Shown in pieces: positions 35,459 through 45,114 of a DNA stretch of 64,000 bases. Location of the stretch: contig NZ_DKGQ01000042.1 in the NCBI RefSeq assembly GCF_002453355.1, positions 1 through 64,000 of the forward strand, read 5' to 3'. Made by a program: the position numbers and the translations under genes. Positions within the stretch are counted from its first letter, which is position 1. Each line of letters starts with the position of its first letter. This DNA is from Psychrobacter sp. UBA6766 (GTDB lineage Bacteria > Pseudomonadota > Gammaproteobacteria > Pseudomonadales > Moraxellaceae). The notes below the pieces were generated by a model. That model searched no databases. It was given only the letters and a program-made list of their open reading frames with translations, and was not told where the DNA came from.

Positions 35459-36247
35459 ATGGCATTATTTATACAGCAAACTGATGCAGCAAAATACGCT
35501 ATCACTGCACCATGTAAAATACAAACTAAACTTATTCATACTATTCTTAGCATAAGTGCGCTTATCGGAATGCTGAGTTTAAGTGCCTGTCAAACGGCGC
35601 CGACAACCGTTAAAACCTCTTCTATGCAAACGTTTCCTTCAGTCGCTAAGCCATCAACCACTAAGCAACCGTCCACTCAGCAATCAGTGACAAAGCAGCC
35701 AGAAGCGGTGACGCAGGCCCCTATTGTTAAAAGCGATGGTTATGAAAACCCTACTGAGCCTTATACGCCGCCCACGCAAAGTCCAGTAGAAACGCAGTCC
35801 GAAGTCATTATTCTCACGCCTTCTCGTGAAGATTACATAATACCTGAATCATCGATACCCTCACATAGTGAGCTGTTGGAGCTGGCACGGCAAAACTCGA
35901 AGCAGCGCAGTCAGCAAAGCACCACTAATAACAGCAACCTGCCAGCCTTTCGCAACCTCATGCAAGTGGGAACGGGGCAATTACAATCTGGCAATTTAAG
36001 TGGCGCCGAAAGTAGCTTTACCCGCGCGCAACGACTCGCTCCCAAATCATCGGCAGTTTATTTTTATTTGGCACAAGTGGCACTCAAAAAAAATCAACCA
36101 CGTAAGGCAGAAGCAATGGCACGCCGTGGTTTGACGGTTTCTCAAGATAACAATCGCCGCCGTGCGCTGTGGCAAATCATCTTACAATCAGGACAAGCCC
36201 AAGGCAATGCCCGCGTGATAAAAGAAGCCAAACAAGCATTGCGCTAA
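35459..36247 (+). CDS. TPR lipoprotein, candidate PBP1b activator (LpoP-like)
   Basis: A 262-residue protein with a hydrophobic segment and lipobox LSAC ending at Cys44, so it should be an outer-membrane lipoprotein. Residues 45-160 are a Thr/Pro/Gln-rich linker, and the C terminus (about 165-262) carries tetratricopeptide repeats (GNLSGAESSFTRAQRLAPKS then KKNQPRKAEAMARRGL). It lies 30 bases after the PBP1b gene. In Pseudomonas aeruginosa the unrelated-to-LpoB activator of PBP1b, LpoP, is a TPR lipoprotein encoded in just this position. The match in layout makes an activator role likely, though not proven by sequence. The N-terminal region before the signal is longer than usual. Confidence 0.75.
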   Translation: MALFIQQTDAAKYAITAPCKIQTKLIHTILSISALIGMLSLSACQTAPTTVKTSSMQTFPSVAKPSTTKQPSTQQSVTKQPEAVTQAPIVKSDGYENPTEPYTPPTQSPVETQSEVIILTPSREDYIIPESSIPSHSELLELARQNSKQRSQQSTTNNSNLPAFRNLMQVGTGQLQSGNLSGAESSFTRAQRLAPKSSAVYFYLAQVALKKNQPRKAEAMARRGLTVSQDNNRRRALWQIILQSGQAQGNARVIKEAKQALR

Positions 36248-36376
36248 TAGCACGAGCTCTAGTATTTACCATGACGACTGAATATATAAGCGCTAAAGTA
36301 GGTTTATATACTCGGTCGTTAATTTTTCTTCTCCATTTTAATGATTCATTTTTTATTTTAAATTAAGGTTACCCTT

Positions 36377-37303
36377 ATGGCATGGCAACAACTGCATTTA
36401 CAATGTGAAAAAGATAACGTCGACCTCGCCGAGGCGCTATTATTAGAAGCTGGCTCTCTTTCAATTTCTTTAGATGACGCAGGCGATCAACCGTTATTTG
36501 AGCCACTTCCTGGTGAATCTCCCTTATGGGATGAAGTTATATTAACAGGATTATTTGATGCCACTACAGAGAGCGGCAATCGTCAAGCGATTGAGCAGTT
36601 AAGTCATGAAATCGGCGCGCAAGTTCAAGCTAGCCGAACCTGGGTCAGCGCTGTCGATGATAAGGATTGGGAACGTGAATGGATGTCCAATTACAATCCT
36701 ATCGAGTGCGCCAATAACTTATGGATTGTCCCTAACTGGCTAACACCGCCGAACCCTAACGCCACCAATATTATTATGGATCCAGGTCTGGCTTTTGGTA
36801 CCGGCTATCATGCGACTACCCGTCTCTGCCTTGATTGGCTAACAGAGCAAGATCTTACCGATAAAGTCGTGATTGATTACGGCTGTGGTTCAGGTATTTT
36901 AGGGATTGCTGCCCTATTATTGGGTGCCCGCCAAGTTTATGCGGTCGATATTGACCCACAAGCCGTGCTTGCGACCAATCAAAATGCCGCACGAAATCTC
37001 GTTGATGACCGCTTACAAGCGTTTTTACCAGAAGACTTTGCTGATTACTGGCAACAGAATGACGTTCAACCCGTAGAAGTTATGGTCGCCAATATTTTAG
37101 CCAAGCCGCTTATTGGCTTAGCGCCTTATTTTGCAACTTTGATGGCACCAAAAAGTCGTATCGTGCTTGCAGGGCTCATTGAGTCACAGACTGAACAAGT
37201 CACCGATGCTTATCAGCCTTACTTTGCCCTGGACCCCAAGCACGCTTTTACTGCGCAAGAAGATCAACATTGGCAGCGATTATCTGGTACATTTACAGGC
37301 TAG
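36377..37303 (+). CDS. prmA: Ribosomal protein L11 methyltransferase
   Basis: A 308-residue enzyme that trimethylates ribosomal protein L11 with S-adenosylmethionine. An N-terminal L11-recognition domain is followed by the methyltransferase fold with DPGLAFGTGYHATTRLCL near 138-155, the cofactor loop VIDYGCGSGILGIAAL near 170, and VANILAKPLI near 235. An AAGG ribosome site precedes the ATG. prmA followed by a DUF3426 protein and fis is a conserved order in Moraxellaceae and resembles Pseudomonas. Confidence 0.96.
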   Translation: MAWQQLHLQCEKDNVDLAEALLLEAGSLSISLDDAGDQPLFEPLPGESPLWDEVILTGLFDATTESGNRQAIEQLSHEIGAQVQASRTWVSAVDDKDWEREWMSNYNPIECANNLWIVPNWLTPPNPNATNIIMDPGLAFGTGYHATTRLCLDWLTEQDLTDKVVIDYGCGSGILGIAALLLGARQVYAVDIDPQAVLATNQNAARNLVDDRLQAFLPEDFADYWQQNDVQPVEVMVANILAKPLIGLAPYFATLMAPKSRIVLAGLIESQTEQVTDAYQPYFALDPKHAFTAQEDQHWQRLSGTFTG

Positions 37304-37482
37304 CAACATTTAATTACATCTGTTACGATAGAGAGGCAGTTAAATAATGTTGTGTATTTGACGCTGCTCTATCGTTGCCCGTAGATCATACTTAATCTAT
37401 AAAAGATAACATAAGAATAACAGGCAGCGGTTGGTAAGTGGCTATGCGGTATTAATACTGATACCTGTTCGGATTCGACTCT

Positions 37483-38784
37483 ATGACTACGCCAATCAAA
37501 ACCCAGTGCCCTCATTGTCATGCTATTTTTAATATTAAAAAAACGCAGTTAAACCAAAAAACAGCGAATGTCTGCTGTGAACATTGCCAGCACAGTTTTT
37601 TGGTTAATAACAATCTTATTGTCACGGCAGATACAGAATCTACTACTGACGACGATATAGTGAATGAACATAAATCTAATGAACACAAATCTGTCGCAGC
37701 TTCTACATCTAAAGTATCTATCAGTAAGCAAATATCTAACAGTAAGCAAATATCTAAAATCTTATCAGAATCCAAAATCACAACAAAGCCAACAATAATC
37801 TCAGAAGCAGACATTCTCATTCATGACGATATGCCTGATGAGACCTTAATTCATGATGAGTTAATTCATGACGATATGGATGTTGAAGCTGTTGAAGAAG
37901 AAGATTTAGAATATGGCTCATTAGATAGTATGGACGCTTGGTTAACGCAAGCAGCGGATAGCACGCCCGCCTCCACTATAAATAGAAACACTCACTCAGC
38001 CGTTAATTCAGTAGAAAATCCATCTTTAGCAAATACTTTTTTAAACGAATCACCATCAGCTGCTCAAGTTGCCCTAAGCTCAGCAGCAGCTAATAATATT
38101 CACGCCAGTATCGATGATAAGAGCGATGAATCTTGGCTTGAAAAATTACTCAAAGAACAAAATCAGAACGAAGCGGAACATTCACCAAAAAGTGAGACCG
38201 ACTTATCGGAACTGCTTGCCAGTATGGGCGTTTCTACCAAAGACGATGACAACAACCATGCTGCGCGTACCAAAAGCCAGCAAGCCCAAGCCAAGTTTTC
38301 ATCAACACCTACTAAGCGCTCGATAGCTTCCTTGCTGTGGACACTTGGTTGTTTGGTATTAGCGCTGCTACTTTTTGCTCAGTATGTTATTTTTAACTTA
38401 GATAACTTGGTTAAAAACCCTGCTCATGCAGCGCGCTTACAGACACTGTGTTCAATCGCTGCGTGTAGCCTACCTAGCGCCAACTTGGCGGCATTGAATA
38501 CAAGCGATGTTGGGCATCGACCCAGTCGCATTAAAGCGGCCGATACCTTTAGCGATATCAACGTCACTTTAAACAATAAAAGTTCGCAGGCTCAACTTCT
38601 TCCGCATGTGAAAATCAGTATTTATAGTGACAATGCACTAATCGGCGAATTTATTGCCGCACCGCAAGATTATTTATTAAGCACACAGAACCAATTGGGG
38701 GCTTTAAATCGCAAGCAGCTTTTATTTACCGTCCCAGTCGCCAACGCTCAAATCAACAGAGTAAGTGCTGAACCTATTTATTAA
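37483..38784 (+). CDS. Zinc-ribbon and DUF3426 domain membrane protein
   Basis: A 433-residue protein. The N terminus is a MJ0042-type zinc ribbon (CPHC at 9-12, CCEHC near 31-35). A long acidic, Ser-rich linker to about residue 275 contains repeated sequence. One membrane helix lies at about 284-306, and a C-terminal DUF3426 domain is in the periplasm. Such proteins are usually found between prmA and fis, as here, but their function is not known. The linker includes duplicated codons at 37723-37758. No strong ribosome site is visible. Confidence 0.85.
   Translation: MTTPIKTQCPHCHAIFNIKKTQLNQKTANVCCEHCQHSFLVNNNLIVTADTESTTDDDIVNEHKSNEHKSVAASTSKVSISKQISNSKQISKILSESKITTKPTIISEADILIHDDMPDETLIHDELIHDDMDVEAVEEEDLEYGSLDSMDAWLTQAADSTPASTINRNTHSAVNSVENPSLANTFLNESPSAAQVALSSAAANNIHASIDDKSDESWLEKLLKEQNQNEAEHSPKSETDLSELLASMGVSTKDDDNNHAARTKSQQAQAKFSSTPTKRSIASLLWTLGCLVLALLLFAQYVIFNLDNLVKNPAHAARLQTLCSIAACSLPSANLAALNTSDVGHRPSRIKAADTFSDINVTLNNKSSQAQLLPHVKISIYSDNALIGEFIAAPQDYLLSTQNQLGALNRKQLLFTVPVANAQINRVSAEPIY
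37723..37758 (+). repeat. 18-bp tandem duplication inside the DUF3426 gene
   Basis: AGTAAGCAAATATCTAAC (37723-37740) is followed directly by the same unit with one final change (37741-37758). It adds six codons in frame. A nearby 15-base duplication encodes NEHKS twice. Confidence 0.85.
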
Positions 38785-39019
38785 AGATGGGCTTGGTGAA
38801 ATACCCTATATTAGAAATACTATTTATTAAATTTTTTAGTATCCAATCGTATTTATCCTAAACGCTTTAAATCCACAATAATGAATAGGAATAAATAGCG
38901 TCAATCCTAAAGTAATACTAGGATAATGCTCAATCTGTTGCTCTGCTAGGCGATGACTTTGTTATAATAGCGCTCAAACGCCTTATGGTTTCACGCTTTA
39001 CTCTTAAGGATATTATCTT

Positions 39020-39379
39020 ATGGCACCGAATGCACCGTATACTGCCACTCATTTTGACAAAAATGCTGAGAATCCTGCTGATTATGATAAAGAGGACTGC
39101 CATCGCTCCATTCATAAGGTAGCATCTTCTTTAGACAACACCCTCCATGCCAACGAACCTTTACGGGCGCATGTAGAACGCGTGGTGCGGCAGTATTTTT
39201 CGATGTTGGATGATGAGATGCCAACGGATTTATATGAGCTTATTTTAAAAGAGATAGAACAACCACTGCTGGCGGTCGTGCTTGAAAAGAGCCGCGGCAA
39301 TCAAACCAAGTGCGCGCAAATGTTAGGCCTCAATCGCGGAACGCTACGCAAAAAACTCAAAACCTATGGTTTAATGTAG
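39020..39379 (+). CDS. fis: Fis-family DNA-binding protein
   Basis: A 119-residue nucleoid-associated regulator. The C-terminal helix-turn-helix is clear: PLLAVVLEKSRGNQTKCAQMLGLNRGTLRKKLKTYGL, which matches the Fis recognition helix. The N-terminal about 45 residues are extra compared with E. coli Fis (98). AAGGA precedes the ATG. Its place between the prmA cluster and purH is shared with Acinetobacter and Pseudomonas. Confidence 0.92.
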   Translation: MAPNAPYTATHFDKNAENPADYDKEDCHRSIHKVASSLDNTLHANEPLRAHVERVVRQYFSMLDDEMPTDLYELILKEIEQPLLAVVLEKSRGNQTKCAQMLGLNRGTLRKKLKTYGLM

Positions 39380-39450
39380 CGCGATCAGTTTAACATTTAT
39401 ACCTCATGCTTTTGCGCAGTACGGCCAAATGTAACGCTCATCATTCTTAA

Positions 39451-39480
39451 TTGACATTCAATATGTATGGCACGTTTATA
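39451..39480 (+). promoter_or_regulatory. Possible purH promoter
   Basis: A perfect TTGACA (39451-39456) is followed 18 bases later by TTTATA, with TATAGT and TATGAT just beyond. It would start a leader of about 85-90 bases that includes the terminator hairpin before purH. Confidence 0.45.
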
Positions 39481-39534
39481 GTTTATGATCTTATCAATCG
39501 CGATATCCTCTCTACTGCTTGTCATTATTACCTT

Positions 39535-39562
39535 GCCAGACGTTTACGTCAGGCTTTTTTTA
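39535..39562 (+). terminator. Terminator hairpin directly before purH
   Basis: GCCAGACG and CGTCAGGC pair (one A-A mismatch) around TTTA and are followed by seven T. The structure ends about 14 bases before the purH ATG. It may terminate fis transcripts, or act as an attenuator if transcription of purH starts upstream. Confidence 0.75.
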
Positions 39563-39575
39563 TGGAACTTTTTTT

Positions 39576-41156
39576 ATGAGTACAACTCCACTTGCCCTAC
39601 TATCAGTTTCCGACAAATCCAATATCGTTGAATTCGCTCAAGGTCTGCTTAAAGCAGGATTTGGCTTATTATCGACTGGCGGTACTTACCGTTTGCTGAC
39701 AGAAAACAATGTCGCCGTCACCGAAGTATCAGATTACACGGGCTTTCCTGAAATGATGGATGGCCGCGTAAAAACGCTACATCCAAAAATCCATGGTGGT
39801 ATTTTAGGGCGCCGTGGCACCGATGACGCGGTAATGAGTGAACACGCCATTGAGCGTATTGATTTGGTCGTTGTTAACCTTTATCCATTCGCAGAAACCA
39901 TTGCACGTCCTGACGTGACCATGGATGATGCTATTGAAAATATCGATATTGGCGGTCCTACTATGGTTCGTTCGGCAGCAAAAAACCACGCCCACGTTGG
40001 TATTGTGACCGACCCTACTGATTATTCGCGCGTACTCGACGCCTTAGGTGAGGGTACGACACTAACTCACGCCCTACGCTACGATTTAGCGGTTAAAGCC
40101 TTTGAGCACACGGCGCAATACGATGGCATGATTGCCAATTTCTTGGGTAGCCGAGTTAATGAGAGCCAGGCACCAGAGAAATTCTCACGGACCTTTAACG
40201 TTCAACTTGAAAAAGTACAAGACCTGCGCTACGGCGAAAATCCACACCAAAACGCTGCTTTTTATGTTGAAAACCATGCTCTAAAAAGCCAGCAAGCGTC
40301 TATCGCAACCGCCCAGCAACTGCAAGGTAAAGCGCTGTCTTATAACAATATTGCTGATACCGATGCCGCGCTTGAATGCGTAAAAGCCTTTAGTGCGCCC
40401 GCTTGCGTGATTGTAAAACACGCCAATCCTTGCGGTGTCGCCGTAGATAGCGATCAAGTAACTGCTTATCGCACGGCCTTTAGTACCGATCCTGAATCAT
40501 CTTTTGGCGGGATTATTGCTTTTAACCGCGAGCTCACGGTTGCTGCTGCCAAAGCCATTATCGACAATCAATTTGTCGAAGTCATTATTGCGCCAAGTAT
40601 TGAAGATGGTGTCCTTGAAGCAACTGCCTCAAAGAAAAACGTCCGTGTCTTAGTTTGTGGCGAACTACCAACGCCTGAGCAGCGCGAAAGCCAGCTTGAT
40701 TATAAACGCGTCAATGGTGGTTTGTTGGTACAAGAGCAAGATTTGGGCCTCATTACCGCCAATGATTTAAAAATCGTCACCGACGTCCAACCAACGGAAG
40801 CGCAAATTGCTGATTTGCTGTTTAGCTGGAATGTCGCCAAATATGTCAAATCAAATGCGATTGTTTATGCTAAAGGCCAACGCACTATCGGTGTTGGTGC
40901 AGGACAGATGAGCCGCGTCAATTCAGCGCGTATTGCTGCTATCAAAGCTGAGCATGCAGGTCTTGCGACAGAAGGCGCGGTAATGGCATCAGATGCGTTC
41001 TTCCCGTTCCGAGATGGTATTGATAACGCGGCTGAAGTCGGTATCGCGGCTATCATTCAGCCAGGTGGTTCTATGCGTGACGACGAAACGATTGCTGCCG
41101 CCAACGAGCATGGCATTGCCATGGTATTCACTGGTATGCGCCATTTCCGCCATTAA
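39576..41156 (+). CDS. purH: Bifunctional AICAR transformylase / IMP cyclohydrolase
   Basis: A 526-residue enzyme for the last two steps of IMP synthesis. The N-terminal cyclohydrolase domain starts LALLSVSDKSNIVEFAQGL and includes STGGTYRLL. The transformylase domain contains the KHANPCGVA motif near 285 and the PDAFFPFRDGID-like segment SDAFFPFRDGID near 470. The frame is open from 39519, but the earlier Met lies upstream of the terminator hairpin and the conserved protein starts at 39576. A terminator follows. Confidence 0.97.
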   Translation: MSTTPLALLSVSDKSNIVEFAQGLLKAGFGLLSTGGTYRLLTENNVAVTEVSDYTGFPEMMDGRVKTLHPKIHGGILGRRGTDDAVMSEHAIERIDLVVVNLYPFAETIARPDVTMDDAIENIDIGGPTMVRSAAKNHAHVGIVTDPTDYSRVLDALGEGTTLTHALRYDLAVKAFEHTAQYDGMIANFLGSRVNESQAPEKFSRTFNVQLEKVQDLRYGENPHQNAAFYVENHALKSQQASIATAQQLQGKALSYNNIADTDAALECVKAFSAPACVIVKHANPCGVAVDSDQVTAYRTAFSTDPESSFGGIIAFNRELTVAAAKAIIDNQFVEVIIAPSIEDGVLEATASKKNVRVLVCGELPTPEQRESQLDYKRVNGGLLVQEQDLGLITANDLKIVTDVQPTEAQIADLLFSWNVAKYVKSNAIVYAKGQRTIGVGAGQMSRVNSARIAAIKAEHAGLATEGAVMASDAFFPFRDGIDNAAEVGIAAIIQPGGSMRDDETIAAANEHGIAMVFTGMRHFRH

Positions 41157-41218
41157 GCAGCGGTTAAAATAATGCTGTTAAGATAAAAGCGTTAAGAGTA
41201 AATAAAATTGTATTGCAT

Positions 41219-41250
41219 AAAAAAAGCCACTATCGTAGTGGCTTTTTATT
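41219..41250. terminator. Bidirectional terminator between purH and ppiD
   Basis: AAAAAGCCACTA pairs with TAGTGGCTTTTT around a 3-base loop, with A/T runs on both sides, so it serves both convergent genes. Confidence 0.9.
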
Positions 41251-41306
41251 TAAGAGTTAATAAAACTTATTAAGACAAAACGTGTAACAAGCGCTTTATA
41301 GATATC

Positions 41307-43181
41307 TTAACGTCCTTGCGCATTGGCCATATTGGCTTCGTTAATCTCAACTTTATACACCATACGCAGATAATCTAGATAATCTTGCAACTGATCTTGA
41401 CCTAAATTATCACGAATAATAGCAGCAGTTTGCGCTCTTTGGGCAGCGGATAAGGGCGATTGCTGCTCTGTCTTGATTCGATCACCGACCAATAACGTCG
41501 CTCCCATTTCAGTCTCGCTCGCTACTGCCACAACACCATTGGCAGCTGCTTGCTTACTAAACGCTAAGCCGCGCTCTTTTTCTGTCAATTGCGTGGTCTG
41601 ACGGTTTATTTCGCCTAACGCTTGCAGCTTAACGGGCTGCTTAGTAATATCAGCAGGCGTCTTAATGTTAGCGGCTAATTTTTTCGCTTCTTGTAAAGCC
41701 AGTGCGGTGGCTTTTTGTTGACGCAATATTTGCGTAATTTGTGGCGTCGCTGCTGCTAGAGACAACGTCTTTGTTGGACGATAATTACTTGGCTGTACCC
41801 ATACCGTACCATTACCAACTTCAATTCCTGCCGTCACTGCTTGGTCTTGAATCGTAAATTCATCAAACGCTTGCTTAATCACTGCAGGCTGTGCTAAAAC
41901 AGAGGTATTATTTACTTTACGATAATCTTTGATACGCTTTAATGGCACATTTTCTTGCTGAGCGATATCTTCAATACTAAAGCCATCTGCCGCTAAGTCG
42001 TTAATTGCCGTCACTTTATCAGCATAAACTTCCTGACGTTTATATTCTTTGGCTTTAACCGTTAATTCTTCACGCATACTTTCTAAACTTGGTATCTTGC
42101 TACCGTTATCTTCAGTCACGGTAAATATCTGATAGCCAAAGCTGGTCTTTACAGGGTCACTGACATCGCCAACGCTTAATCCTGCAAGCGCTTGTTCAAC
42201 GGCTGCAGCGTCATTACCAAACACCGCTGGATTAAAGCTACCGATAGCGCCGCCTGTTTCTCCTGACGGGTCGTCAGACTCCGTTTTAGCCAGTTTGGCA
42301 AATGACTCACCTTTAGCAAGGCGGGCTTTAATCTTGTCTGCGCGCGCTTTGGCGTCTTTACCGGTTAGCAAGATTTGACTGAGTTTACGCTCGTCAACCA
42401 CAGCAAGACTTTGTTTATAAGCTTCATACTGCTGCTGCAAATCTTCTTTGGTTACTTCACTGACTTCGATTGTCTGTGGGTTCAATTGCAGATAAGCCAA
42501 ATCTACCATGGCAGCGCTTTTTAGCTTGTCTTTATTGGTATCATAGTAGGCTTGTATATCACCCTTGCTTACTTTCACTTGCTCAGCATAATCTTGCCAG
42601 TTAAAACGATGCAACCAAATATTGCGCGACTCTAGCTGTAAATCAATCAATTGACTGACCGCTTGCATGGGATATACCGCTGTTCCTACGATACTGGCGT
42701 TGAGCTGGTCAAGGCTTAACTGGTTACGGAACTCAGCAAATAGCTGGTTTTTTGTCATATTGCGCTGACGTAAAAAGTTTGAAAACTGCTCGTTAGAAAA
42801 GTTACCTTCTGCATCCTTAAAGATTTCTTCTTGAAGTAGCAAGCGATTGATGGTGTCGTCAGAAACTGTCATGCCAAGCTTGCCAGCCTGCTGCTCTAAT
42901 AAGGTACGATCAATCAGTCCTTTTAGCACTTGCTCGTGTAACACATCTTCATTTAATAAACTGGCATCCTCAACTTGCTCTAAAAGCTCGGTACGGCGGT
43001 TATTGACGGCAGTCTGATACTCGGACAGTCCCACGCTTGCGTCCCCTACTTGAGCGATCTGGTTGGGATCGACCCCGCCGCCAAAGTAACTTTCGACACC
43101 CAATAGAGCGAGCGGCGATAGGCATAAAATCAATAAAATGCGACCCGGCCAGCTTTTTAAGAAATCGCGCAATTTATCCAT
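41307..43181 (-). CDS. ppiD: Periplasmic folding chaperone PpiD
   Basis: A 624-residue inner-membrane-anchored chaperone that helps outer-membrane and secreted proteins leave the Sec translocon. The N terminus MDKLRDFLKSWPGRILLILC leads into the single membrane helix (about 13-32). A SurA-like N domain follows, then one parvulin domain at about 260-365 (KLSQILLTGKDAKARADKIK, then SFGYQIFTV), and a C-terminal SurA-like helical part. It follows hupB on the minus strand as in E. coli. Confidence 0.93.
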   Translation of the reverse strand: MDKLRDFLKSWPGRILLILCLSPLALLGVESYFGGGVDPNQIAQVGDASVGLSEYQTAVNNRRTELLEQVEDASLLNEDVLHEQVLKGLIDRTLLEQQAGKLGMTVSDDTINRLLLQEEIFKDAEGNFSNEQFSNFLRQRNMTKNQLFAEFRNQLSLDQLNASIVGTAVYPMQAVSQLIDLQLESRNIWLHRFNWQDYAEQVKVSKGDIQAYYDTNKDKLKSAAMVDLAYLQLNPQTIEVSEVTKEDLQQQYEAYKQSLAVVDERKLSQILLTGKDAKARADKIKARLAKGESFAKLAKTESDDPSGETGGAIGSFNPAVFGNDAAAVEQALAGLSVGDVSDPVKTSFGYQIFTVTEDNGSKIPSLESMREELTVKAKEYKRQEVYADKVTAINDLAADGFSIEDIAQQENVPLKRIKDYRKVNNTSVLAQPAVIKQAFDEFTIQDQAVTAGIEVGNGTVWVQPSNYRPTKTLSLAAATPQITQILRQQKATALALQEAKKLAANIKTPADITKQPVKLQALGEINRQTTQLTEKERGLAFSKQAAANGVVAVASETEMGATLLVGDRIKTEQQSPLSAAQRAQTAAIIRDNLGQDQLQDYLDYLRMVYKVEINEANMANAQGR

Positions 43182-43638
43182 AGTTATCTCTGCTTTATTA
43201 ACCTATATTGATGAAAAACCATTGTAATACTATTAATAATATCAACGCTGTATAAGCAGGCAATGGTAAGAAGAAGAACGTGTGCACTTTATCGCTGCAA
43301 AACATGGCTTATTGGCTAAGCTTCTGACAAGATTTCACAGCCCTTTGTTTAAACAACACCGCTATCGCGCGCCCTATGATACGTGATTTTTAATATATAC
43401 TCAAAATATTCACGCTACTATTCATACTAAATGATACAAACTATAGCACTAAAAAAAGCACCTAATCTTTAGGTGCTTTTTTGCTACATCACTCATGACT
43501 TAGATTGTGCTTTGAATCATAAGTTGCCATCTATTCCTTGACTGCTAACAAACGCTGTTTTTATTCATGTATCACGTCGCTAACCAGCATTTGATCATCA
43601 TAGAATGGCTAAAAAGAGTTTGGCCTAAATAAAGCGGC
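43182..43638. other. ppiD-hupB intergenic region (457 bases)
   Basis: Contains the hupB terminator at 43451-43483. The remainder carries the ppiD promoter presumably, but no clear box or gene is visible. Confidence 0.5.
43451..43483 (-). terminator. Intrinsic terminator downstream of hupB
   Basis: AAAAGCACCTAA pairs with TTAGGTGCTTTT around a 3-base loop. A and T runs flank it on both strands. It lies 156 bases after the hupB stop on the minus strand. Confidence 0.85.
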
Positions 43639-43911
43639 TTAGTTTAAACGCTCTTTTAAGTTTTTACCGGCTTTAAAGCTTGGGACTTTGCTTGCTGGGA
43701 TGCTAAGTTCTTCACCAGTCTTAGGGTTACGGCCAGTACGTGCTTTACGATCTTTGACGCTAAAAGTACCAAAACCAACCAATGAGATGCTATCACCAGC
43801 TTCTAGCGCTTCACCAACACTTTCCATTACTGCATTCAAAGCTTCGCCAGCTTGAGTTTTATTTAGACCACTTTTTTCGGCGATGCTATCAATTAATTCT
43901 GACTTATTCAT
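43639..43911 (-). CDS. hupB: DNA-binding protein HU
   Basis: A 90-residue histone-like nucleoid protein. It starts MNKSELIDSIAEKSGLNKTQ, has the DNA-wrapping arm around GFGTFSVKDRKARTGRNPKTGEE with the conserved RNP motif, and ends SFKAGKNLKERLN. The frame extends 25 codons upstream, but the ATG at 43911 has AAGGAAA and gives the usual length. Confidence 0.97.
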   Translation of the reverse strand: MNKSELIDSIAEKSGLNKTQAGEALNAVMESVGEALEAGDSISLVGFGTFSVKDRKARTGRNPKTGEELSIPASKVPSFKAGKNLKERLN

Positions 43912-44466
43912 AAAATTTCCTTCAAGTTTTAGGGGGTAAAAAACGCTCACGCCAAGTATTGTATCGCTCTCAGAGTACTTAAGCAATAAAAACCACCTGA
44001 CTTACGCATAAACAGGTTTCGCTTTGTTAAGTCTTTATATCAAGGCCGCATAAGGAGCGCAAGCGATTTTACATATTTTTGTGCACTCTACTACGTATTT
44101 GACACTCAATGTTACTTAAAACTGCTGCAAATTTTCTGCGAAATCGCTACTTTAGCTTAGAGGGTTTACCAATATTTAACCCATGGCTTTATTGCAGATT
44201 TTAGTTTTATAACTCTATTGTTCAAAACTCAGTGTTAATGCTAAAACCCGTTAAAAAGCCGGACTAGTATATCGTCAGTCATAAATAGCAGTGTCTTTAT
44301 AAGCCGACAAATTGTAAGGTAATAATTTTCTGACTGACAGAAACGCGCGTTACTTTTTATGATAAAGGCGTTACTATAAGCGCAATTCTATTGTACATTT
44401 TGGGTCTATTTTGATCTTTGCTTAACCTTTTATCTTTAACTTAAACAATAAAAACGGATTATTTAC
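43912..44466. other. Divergent intergenic region (555 bases)
   Basis: It separates hupB from the tail-anchored protein gene and must hold both promoters. No gene, repeat or palindrome of note was seen. Confidence 0.4.
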
Positions 44467-45114
44467 ATGAAGCGTTCTACGTTGTCTCACTCTTTTCTTA
44501 ATATCATATTGGTGTTTATCGAGTCGGCGCTGACTCTGCTGTTACGTTTAGACCCAGAACTCCGTAAAGCCGCTTATCCACTTGCCAAGCAAGGTACCGT
44601 CGTCGCTCTTAGATTATATCTGCCCCATGTAGAGGTGTTTGCCACTTTTAGTACCAAAGGGGTGTTATTGGATGATAGGTTGCCTATTGGCCGCAGTGAG
44701 CCTGACGTTATTATCAATGCCTATAGCATTCAAGTGATTAACGCCATCACTACCCACGACAGCGAAACGACTGAAAAGCTGCAAATGCGCGGCGAGTCTG
44801 TGCAAGTACAATTGGTTAAGCAATTTATAATGCAACTTGGTCTTGGTAGCCTTATTCAAGGTTTGATTAAAAAGATTAAAGGCGGTAAAAATAAGCCTAA
44901 GCCTACTGAAGCGGAAATGGCCGACAAGAAGGAGAGTTATAAGCTGCGAATTAAAGAGCAGCAAACGCAAATTAACACATTAACCATCAAAAACCGTGAG
45001 CTTGAAACGACAGTAAAAGAGCTGCAAAGTAAGCAAAAAACGTTTATTATCACTACCATAATAGCGGCTGTCGTCGCCATTGCCGCTATCATCGCCTTAT
45101 TTATCATGAACTAA
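44467..45114 (+). CDS. Unrecognised tail-anchored protein with SCP2/UbiJ-like N-terminal part
   Basis: A 215-residue protein I cannot assign firmly. Residues 12-35 are an amphipathic hydrophobic helix. Residues 40-135 have the pattern of an SCP2-type lipid-binding fold as in UbiJ (alternating hydrophobic strands, EPDVIINAYS at 78-87, a GESVQVQLVKQF motif at 109-120). Then come a Lys-rich linker (136-150), a coiled coil (about 155-190) and a C-terminal membrane helix (192-213). A C-terminal anchor is not part of UbiJ, and no ubiE or ubiB is next to it. Role unknown; lipid or quinone handling at the membrane is a guess. Confidence 0.7.
   Translation: MKRSTLSHSFLNIILVFIESALTLLLRLDPELRKAAYPLAKQGTVVALRLYLPHVEVFATFSTKGVLLDDRLPIGRSEPDVIINAYSIQVINAITTHDSETTEKLQMRGESVQVQLVKQFIMQLGLGSLIQGLIKKIKGGKNKPKPTEAEMADKKESYKLRIKEQQTQINTLTIKNRELETTVKELQSKQKTFIITTIIAAVVAIAAIIALFIMN

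Noticed and set aside
37700..37890. Direct repeats as a possible CRISPR array
   Set aside because: They are in-frame codon duplications within the DUF3426 linker, with no spacers.
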